11,135 bases of DNA from Prevotellaceae bacterium (GTDB lineage: Bacteria; Bacteroidota; Bacteroidia; Bacteroidales; Bacteroidaceae): contig JAISIB010000165.1 of NCBI GenBank assembly GCA_031262265.1, positions 1-11,135 of the forward strand, written 5' to 3'. The position numbers and the translations under genes were made by a program. The notes beneath the pieces were generated by a model. It made no database searches, was not told the DNA's origin, and saw only the letters and a program-made list of their open reading frames with translations. Shown here piece after piece: positions 7,028 to 11,135 of the stretch. The number at the start of each line of letters is the position of its first letter. Within the stretch, counting starts at the first letter, position 1.

Positions 7028-8677
7028 TTAGACAATTACGACGCCGTGCTCCCGACAGAGTTGCACACCAAGTTCTTTCAACTTAAATTTCTGAATTTTT
7101 CCGCTTCCGGTCATCGGGAACTCGTCGATGAAGAAAACATACTTCGGGATTTTATAGCGCGCAATCTGTCCGCGACAGAAATCGGTGACGTCTTCTTCCT
7201 GCAAACCGCTTCCTTCGCGTCGGATGATAAAGGCTGCTACCGTTTCTCCGTATTTGGGCGAGGGTAGACCGGCTACTTGTACGTCTTGCACACCGTCCAA
7301 TCTATATAAATACTCTTCTATCTCGCGCGGGTAGATGTTTTCTCCTCCGCGAATAATCATATCTTTGATTCGTCCGGTGATACAATAGTTTCCATCCTCA
7401 TCTTTCACGCCCAAATCGCCTGAGTGCAGAAAACCATCGGCGTCGATAACTTCATCGGTCGCTTTCGGATTGTTATAATATCCTTTCATTACGTTATATC
7501 CGCGGCAACACATTTCTCCCTGCGTGCCGGTTGGGCATTCTTTCCCCGTTTCCGGATCGATTATGCGTACTTCTGTGAACTCATAGTCACGTCCAACGGT
7601 GTTACAACGAGCTTGGAACGAATCGTCAATCCGTGTCTGCGTCATGCCGGGCGATGTCTCCGTCAATCCGTACACGCTGGTAATGCGCATATACATGCGC
7701 TCCTGCACCTGACGCATTAGCTCTACCGGACAAAGTGAGCCGGCCATGATTCCGGTGCGCAGGCTTGACATATCAAACAGGTCGAACATCGGATGATTTA
7801 ACTCGGCTATGAACATCGTCGGTACACCATAAAGAGCTGTGCAGCGTTCCTTATGGACAGAAGCAAGTACGATCAGCGGATCAAATCGTTCGACCATTAC
7901 CTGCGTACAGCCGTGCGTCAGCGTATTCATGGTGGCGAGTACGACGCCGAAGCAGTGAAATAGCGGAACACAACAGCATAATTTGTCTTCGCCCGTAAAT
8001 TGCATGTGTTCGCCGGTCAGATATCCGTTGTTGGCTATATTATAGTGCGTCAACATCACGCCTTTCGGAAATCCGGTCGTACCGGACGTGTATTGCATAT
8101 TGACCACGTCGTGACATCCTACCTGCGCTTCCAAATCCGTCAGTATCTGCTGTGGAATATTGTCTCCCAACAGCAACAGTTCGGCGGTGTTATACATACC
8201 GCGAAACTTCTCTTGACCGACATAGACGACATTTCTCATCACCGGAAAGCGTTCGCTGTACAGATGTCCGCGCTGGCACGTGCGTAGCTCGGGCAACATG
8301 GTGTAAGTCATTTGCACGAAATCACTATCTTTCTCGCCGTTGACGATACATAGCGTATGAAGGTCTGCGTTCCGGCACAGATATTCCAGTTCGCTCTGTC
8401 GATAGTTGGTGTTGACGGTCACGCAAACCGCTCCGATCTTGGCGCAGGCATAGAGTATCGTCAACCAATCCGGCACGTTGGCTGCCCAAAGTCCGACATG
8501 CGTACCGCGTTCGACGCCGATACTGATAAGTCCTTTTGCCATATTGTCTACGCGTTCGTTCAATTGCGCCCATGTGAAGCGCAAATTCCGATCAGAATAA
8601 ACGATGGCTTCCCTATCGGGAGTTTCCTTAGCCCAGTGTTCCAACCACTGTCCCAAGGTTCGATCGTACAGTTGCAT
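7028..8677 (-). CDS. Acyl-CoA synthetase (AMP-forming), ANL superfamily, substrate unknown
   Basis: Enzymes of this family activate a carboxylic acid with ATP to an acyl-adenylate, then to an acyl-CoA. The 549-residue protein is full length with all core motifs: the P-loop [11 protein letters not shown] (196-206), YGLTETSP (336-343), the adenylate-binding HSGDLG (418-423), hinge [20 protein letters not shown] (435-453) and a C-terminal domain with the catalytic-lysine motif MTGSGKIQK (Lys527). The overall sequence resembles medium- to long-chain fatty acyl-CoA synthetases (FadD-like or acyl-CoA synthetase family member 2-like) more than acetyl-CoA synthetases, but the substrate cannot be read from sequence. 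It follows the XRE/cupin gene by 18 nt with an AAGGG Shine-Dalgarno-like sequence just before the ATG. Co-transcription with that regulator suggests metabolite-responsive control (inference). Confidence 0.92.
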   Translation of the reverse strand: MQLYDRTLGQWLEHWAKETPDREAIVYSDRNLRFTWAQLNERVDNMAKGLISIGVERGTHVGLWAANVPDWLTILYACAKIGAVCVTVNTNYRQSELEYLCRNADLHTLCIVNGEKDSDFVQMTYTMLPELRTCQRGHLYSERFPVMRNVVYVGQEKFRGMYNTAELLLLGDNIPQQILTDLEAQVGCHDVVNMQYTSGTTGFPKGVMLTHYNIANNGYLTGEHMQFTGEDKLCCCVPLFHCFGVVLATMNTLTHGCTQVMVERFDPLIVLASVHKERCTALYGVPTMFIAELNHPMFDLFDMSSLRTGIMAGSLCPVELMRQVQERMYMRITSVYGLTETSPGMTQTRIDDSFQARCNTVGRDYEFTEVRIIDPETGKECPTGTQGEMCCRGYNVMKGYYNNPKATDEVIDADGFLHSGDLGVKDEDGNYCITGRIKDMIIRGGENIYPREIEEYLYRLDGVQDVQVAGLPSPKYGETVAAFIIRREGSGLQEEDVTDFCRGQIARYKIPKYVFFIDEFPMTGSGKIQKFKLKELGVQLCREHGVVIV

Positions 8678-8695
8678 AATCCCTTCGCTTGGTGG

Positions 8696-9271
8696 TTAAG
8701 TGGGAGTATAAATGACGGCTAATATTTTGGCGGGTTCGTCCTTGTAGGCATGTACGTGGTGCGGCACGATAGAGTCGTAATATATACTGTCTCCGGCCTC
8801 CAATAGATAGGTAGTTTTCCCGTAGTTTATTTCCATCGTGCCGGACATGACAAATATAAATTCTTCGCCTTCGTGCGAGGAGAGTACAAATTGCTCTTGC
8901 GCGCTTGCTTCCACTTCAATGACAAAAGGTTCCATGTGCCGGTCGGCTTTCGATTTGGCCAGCGAGTGATATTGCATGTGCTTACGCGATTGCGTGGTAT
9001 TATTGGAGAAACTAATCGTATCCGTTGCGTCCGCTTTTCGACACACGGCAGGTCCTAATTCGGTATTGTCGTCAAGAAATGTACCGAGCCGCACGCCTAA
9101 TACGCGCGCTATCTTAATAAGCGGCGCTAACGAGGGAAGATCGATATTTTTCTCTATGCGTTCGATTTGTTCCGTCGAAAGTCCTGAACGTTGCGCCAGT
9201 TCTTCTACGGAGATTTGCTTGCTTTCGCGTAAGCTTTTAATCTTTTCTCCTACAACTTTGCTTGTATCCAT
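8696..9271 (-). CDS. XRE-family regulator with C-terminal cupin sensor domain
   Basis: The 191-residue protein has an N-terminal helix-turn-helix (about 8-64; recognition region around LAQRSGLSTEQIERIEKN) and a C-terminal small-barrel cupin (about 115-188). The cupin motif is HEGEEFIFVMSGTMEINYG (133-151) followed by GDSIYYDSIVPHHVHA (160-175). His133, Glu137, His171 and His172 could form a metal site or a ligand pocket. The family includes SutR/PuuR-type regulators, which sense small metabolites, so ligand-controlled repression or activation of its own operon is a reasonable inference. It is the first gene of a two-gene unit with the acyl-CoA synthetase, 18 nt apart, and a tRNA-His terminator lies upstream. 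Its ligand and operator are unknown. Confidence 0.9.
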   Translation of the reverse strand: MDTSKVVGEKIKSLRESKQISVEELAQRSGLSTEQIERIEKNIDLPSLAPLIKIARVLGVRLGTFLDDNTELGPAVCRKADATDTISFSNNTTQSRKHMQYHSLAKSKADRHMEPFVIEVEASAQEQFVLSSHEGEEFIFVMSGTMEINYGKTTYLLEAGDSIYYDSIVPHHVHAYKDEPAKILAVIYTPT

Positions 9272-9304
9272 ACCGTTTGCTTATAGATTGTTAGAAAACG
9301 GTTG

Positions 9305-9336
9305 CAAAATAATGAAATCTTTTACGCTTATGCAAG
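9305..9336 (-). promoter_or_regulatory. Weak candidate promoter of the XRE/cupin-acyl-CoA synthetase unit
   Basis: On the minus strand TTATTTTG (9305-9312) differs from TAnnTTTG by one base, and CTTG (9333-9336) lies 20 nt upstream where TTTG is expected. It would give a start near 9298, about 27 nt ahead of the ATG. Both boxes carry a mismatch, so this is a suggestion only. Confidence 0.35.
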
Positions 9337-9350
9337 TAAATGGTACATAA

Positions 9351-9384
9351 AAAGCAAAAGTCGCTCCTTTCGGAACGACTTTTG
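9351..9384 (-). terminator. Intrinsic terminator of the tRNA-His transcript
   Basis: The arms 9355-9363 and 9376-9384 give a 9-bp perfect stem; three more pairs (9365-9367 with 9372-9374) extend it beyond one mismatch to a 4-nt loop. On the minus strand the stem is followed by CTTTTTATG, a five-T run. It starts 8 nt after the tRNA 3' end, and no other gene lies between. Confidence 0.75.
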
Positions 9385-9392
9385 AAGGTTCG

Positions 9393-9467
9393 GGTGGAAG
9401 ATGGGGCTCGAACCCACGACCTTCGGAACCACAATCCGGCACTCTAACCAGCTGAGCTACATCCACC
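9393..9467 (-). tRNA. tRNA-His (anticodon GTG)
   Basis: The 75-nt minus-strand gene folds as a cloverleaf with anticodon GTG (34-36) for histidine. The extra 5' G (position -1) pairs with discriminator C73, the hallmark of tRNA-His. The D arm, the variable loop and the TTCGAGC T-loop with its GTGGG/CCCAT stem are in place. CCA is not encoded (the next bases are CGA), so it must be added by nucleotidyltransferase. Two non-Watson-Crick positions show in my fold: U6 with U67 in the acceptor stem and C27 with A43 in the anticodon stem. G34 is a queuosine target of QueA-pathway enzymes. It has its own promoter and terminator and is monocistronic. Confidence 0.95.
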
Positions 9468-9495
9468 GTCAAGCGTCTTTTTTGGAAACGCGGTG

Positions 9496-9526
9496 CAAAG
9501 GTAGGCATTTTCCCGTATGTTACAAA
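9496..9526 (-). promoter_or_regulatory. Promoter of tRNA-His
   Basis: On the minus strand TACCTTTG (9496-9503) and TTTG (9523-9526) are separated by exactly 19 nt, a full match to the Bacteroidetes consensus. Transcription would begin near 9489, about 22 nt before the tRNA 5' end. The -33 box lies just past the capA-like stop codon. Confidence 0.8.
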
Positions 9527-9536
9527 AATATGCGGC

Positions 9537-10586
9537 TTAATTTTTGCGAATAGCTCGTAAGATATTGCGATAACTTACGGCGCGGCGACGCTGTTCTGCG
9601 GGGGAAAGTGAGTCAGCAGGCAGACTTTCCGGAATAATCGTGTGTGTACGGCGATTTCCGAGTGCGGGGCGTGCCACCCATACGGTTTCGGTACGCATAT
9701 CTACGAGACGTGTCCCTCGATCATCCTTTTCTATGGTCAGATAAAGCATGAGACCGCCGTCCGTGTTAGTCGCAGACATGTTTGAAATATAGTTTCCCAA
9801 TGAATAGGCGACTACGTGCGGTTCACCGGCTATGGTATCGATCTCAATCGGTTGTACGACATGCGGGTGTGATCCTATGATATGCGAAACTCCCATTTTC
9901 AACAGCTCGTCGGCCAGTGTCTGCTGAGCGGTCGACGGTATGGTCTTATATTCTACGCCCCAGTGCATGCAGGCGATAATGGCATCGGGGTGTAAAGCCT
10001 TTGCGGTTTCTACGTCTTGTCGAATGCGCGCACGCGGTTCTATGTAGTTAACGATATTCGGCGGAGTGGGAGTCAGCCCATTTGTCCATTCGGTGTAATT
10101 GAGAAACACCAATCGAAAGCCATTCTTCTCGACGAGCAGCGGATAGCGGCGTGCGCGTTGCATACTGTCAACGAACGTACCGGTATGAATGACGTCTAAT
10201 GAGTCGAGCGCGCGTATGGTTCGTTCCAGTCCGCGTCCTCCTCTATCCAACGCATGATTATTGGCAGTCAGCAGTATATCAAAACCTGCGTTGCGGGCAG
10301 CTACGGCATATACGTCGGGCGCATTGAAAGCCGGATAACCTGCGTACGGCCGTCCGCCGAGTGGAACCTCCAAATTAGCGACGGCCAAATCGGCCTGACG
10401 AATGAGCGGAGCTACATAACGATAGCTATCGGTGAAATTATATCCGTCCGGTGTACGCGCAGCTTGCAGTTGCGCTTGGTGTTGCATCAAGTCTCCTACG
10501 AATAACAACGTCAGTCGTTGCGGGTTTTGTGCCGCACAGCTGACGGCGAAACAGGCGCATAGCCACCGGAAGAGTGGTCGTTTCAT
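9537..10586 (-). CDS. CapA-family exported protein (PGA_cap, calcineurin-like phosphoesterase fold)
   Basis: The 349-residue protein matches the CapA/PGA_cap family, related to calcineurin-type phosphoesterases and named after the poly-gamma-glutamate capsule protein. Visible motifs are [11 protein letters not shown] (27-37, metal-ligand Asp32), NLEVPLGG (71-78), [11 protein letters not shown] (107-117), MHWGVEYK (207-214), GSHPHVVQP (238-246) and YSLGNYISN (261-269). Metal-binding His, Asn and Asp residues are present. An N-terminal signal peptide ([19 protein letters not shown], then QNP) predicts export; cleavage after SCAA or a weak lipobox at Cys17 are both possible. The start is set by an ATGA overlap with folD (10583-10586); a longer reading to 10685 runs into folD and is rejected. 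No other capsule genes are near, so a capsule role is unproven. Confidence 0.88.
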   Translation of the reverse strand: MKRPLFRWLCACFAVSCAAQNPQRLTLLFVGDLMQHQAQLQAARTPDGYNFTDSYRYVAPLIRQADLAVANLEVPLGGRPYAGYPAFNAPDVYAVAARNAGFDILLTANNHALDRGGRGLERTIRALDSLDVIHTGTFVDSMQRARRYPLLVEKNGFRLVFLNYTEWTNGLTPTPPNIVNYIEPRARIRQDVETAKALHPDAIIACMHWGVEYKTIPSTAQQTLADELLKMGVSHIIGSHPHVVQPIEIDTIAGEPHVVAYSLGNYISNMSATNTDGGLMLYLTIEKDDRGTRLVDMRTETVWVARPALGNRRTHTIIPESLPADSLSPAEQRRRAVSYRNILRAIRKN

Positions 10587-11135
10587 CCGTAGATGGCTTT
10601 CTTTCCGGCAAGCAAGGTGTTTTTCATCAGTGAGACAATAGTCATGGGTCCCACGCCGCCCGGAACGGGCGTGATGAACGAGCAAAGCGGGGCAACTTCC
10701 TCGAAGAGTACGTCTCCCGTTAGTTTAAATCCCGATTTGGTCTGTTGTGAGGGTACGCGCGTCGTTCCTACGTCGATGATGACAGCACCGTGCTTCACCA
10801 TGTCGGCCGTAACGAAATTCGGCTGACCCAGCGCGGCGATTATTATATCTGCCTGGCGACATTCTTCTTTGAGGTTATTGGAACGACTGTGGCATACGGT
10901 GACCGTAGCATCCCCAGGTATTGCTTTTTGCATCATGAGCATGGCCATAGGTTTGCCAACTATGTTGCTACGTCCCAATACAACGCATTTTTTGCCGCAT
11001 GTATCGATGTTGTAGCGTCTCAGTAATTCTACGATGCCATTGGGTGTGGCCGATATGTAACACGGTAAGCCGATCGACATACGTCCGACGTTGATCGGAT
11101 GAAAGCCGTCCACATCTTTACGATAGTCAATCGTT
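10583..11135 (-). CDS. folD: Methylenetetrahydrofolate dehydrogenase/cyclohydrolase (5' end beyond the window)
   Basis: FolD interconverts 5,10-methylene-THF and 10-formyl-THF through NADP-dependent dehydrogenase and cyclohydrolase activities; cytosolic one-carbon metabolism. About 184 residues are visible, reading in frame from the window edge with no start codon, so this is the C-terminal part of a roughly 290-residue protein. Present are [14 protein letters not shown], the [12 protein letters not shown] segment, the NADP-binding [14 protein letters not shown] with CHSRS following, GVGPMT within [13 protein letters not shown] and the IDVGTTR block. It ends in an ATGA overlap with the capA-like start, pointing to translational coupling. 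The codon read as an internal GTG at 11111-11113 is valine within KDVDGFHP, not a start. The N-terminal catalytic part, with its lysine, is outside the window. Confidence 0.95.
   Translation of the reverse strand, partial: TIDYRKDVDGFHPINVGRMSIGLPCYISATPNGIVELLRRYNIDTCGKKCVVLGRSNIVGKPMAMLMMQKAIPGDATVTVCHSRSNNLKEECRQADIIIAALGQPNFVTADMVKHGAVIIDVGTTRVPSQQTKSGFKLTGDVLFEEVAPLCSFITPVPGGVGPMTIVSLMKNTLLAGKKAIYG

Noticed and set aside
8325..8573. 82-codon minus-strand ORF in another frame of the acyl-CoA synthetase
   Set aside because: It is in a shifted frame within a gene whose motifs run unbroken, so it does not show a frameshift.
9393..9467. tRNA-His as an integration site for a mobile element
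   Set aside because: No integrase and no direct repeat of the tRNA 3' end is seen in the window; the flanks are core genes.
9281..9508. 75-codon minus-strand ORF covering the tRNA-His gene
   Set aside because: It reads through the tRNA, its terminator and its promoter. The CGSEGRGFEPHLPP-like stretch is a known false-protein pattern from tRNA sequence.
9513..9535. Six-bp hairpin just after the capA-like stop as a terminator
   Set aside because: The stem is short with a wobble, it overlaps the tRNA promoter -33 box and no T-run follows.
10586..10685. Longer N-terminus for the CapA-family protein
   Set aside because: The extension lies in folD coding sequence, is polar and lacks signal-peptide character. 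The ATGA start at 10586 gives an immediate signal peptide.

Overview
The window looks like a chromosomal core region of a Bacteroidales bacterium (phylum Bacteroidota), with intermediate GC content. Several things point there. Promoter-like sites match the Bacteroidetes consensus TTTG-(about 19)-TAnnTTTG, including three copies of the -7 form TACCTTTG. Shine-Dalgarno sequences are mostly weak, and the tRNA gene carries no encoded CCA. There is a DUF3098 gene between ftsX and uppP. The QueA and FolK sequences read as the Bacteroidetes subtype. A Tannerella/Porphyromonas-like origin is only a guess. I see no transposase, integrase, phage gene, CRISPR array, toxin-antitoxin pair or other mobile or defence module.

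Layout, left to right. (1) 1-132: a short intergenic stretch with a hairpin just after folK and a well-formed leftward promoter for a gene beyond the left edge. (2) 133-5246, minus strand: a tightly packed seven-gene operon read right to left: zinc-ribbon methyltransferase, ftsX, DUF3098 membrane protein, uppP, truB, queA, folK. Junctions overlap by 1 or 4 nt or are separated by 15 nt or less. It joins cell division and envelope functions (FtsX, UppP) to tRNA modification (TruB, QueA) and folate synthesis (FolK). (3) 5247-5402: a divergent intergenic region, then a 59-codon plus-strand PspC-domain gene whose stop codon overlaps that of convergent miaB. (4) 5579-6904, minus: miaB, with its own -7 promoter element. 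(5) 6965-7008: a perfect 15-bp inverted repeat. (6) 7028-9271, minus: a two-gene unit of an XRE/cupin regulator followed by an acyl-CoA synthetase. (7) 9351-9526, minus: tRNA-His(GTG) with its own promoter and intrinsic terminator. (8) 9537-11135, minus: a CapA-family exported metallophosphatase-fold protein translationally coupled to folD, which runs off the right edge.

Functionally this is mostly housekeeping: tRNA maturation (TruB, QueA, MiaB, tRNA-His), one-carbon/folate metabolism (FolK, FolD) and envelope biogenesis (FtsX, UppP, perhaps DUF3098 and CapA). The least understood parts are the regulator-synthetase pair, the DUF3098 protein in the FtsX-UppP operon, the head-of-operon methyltransferase and the CapA protein next to folD. 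I do not see convincing evidence for a wholly new system.
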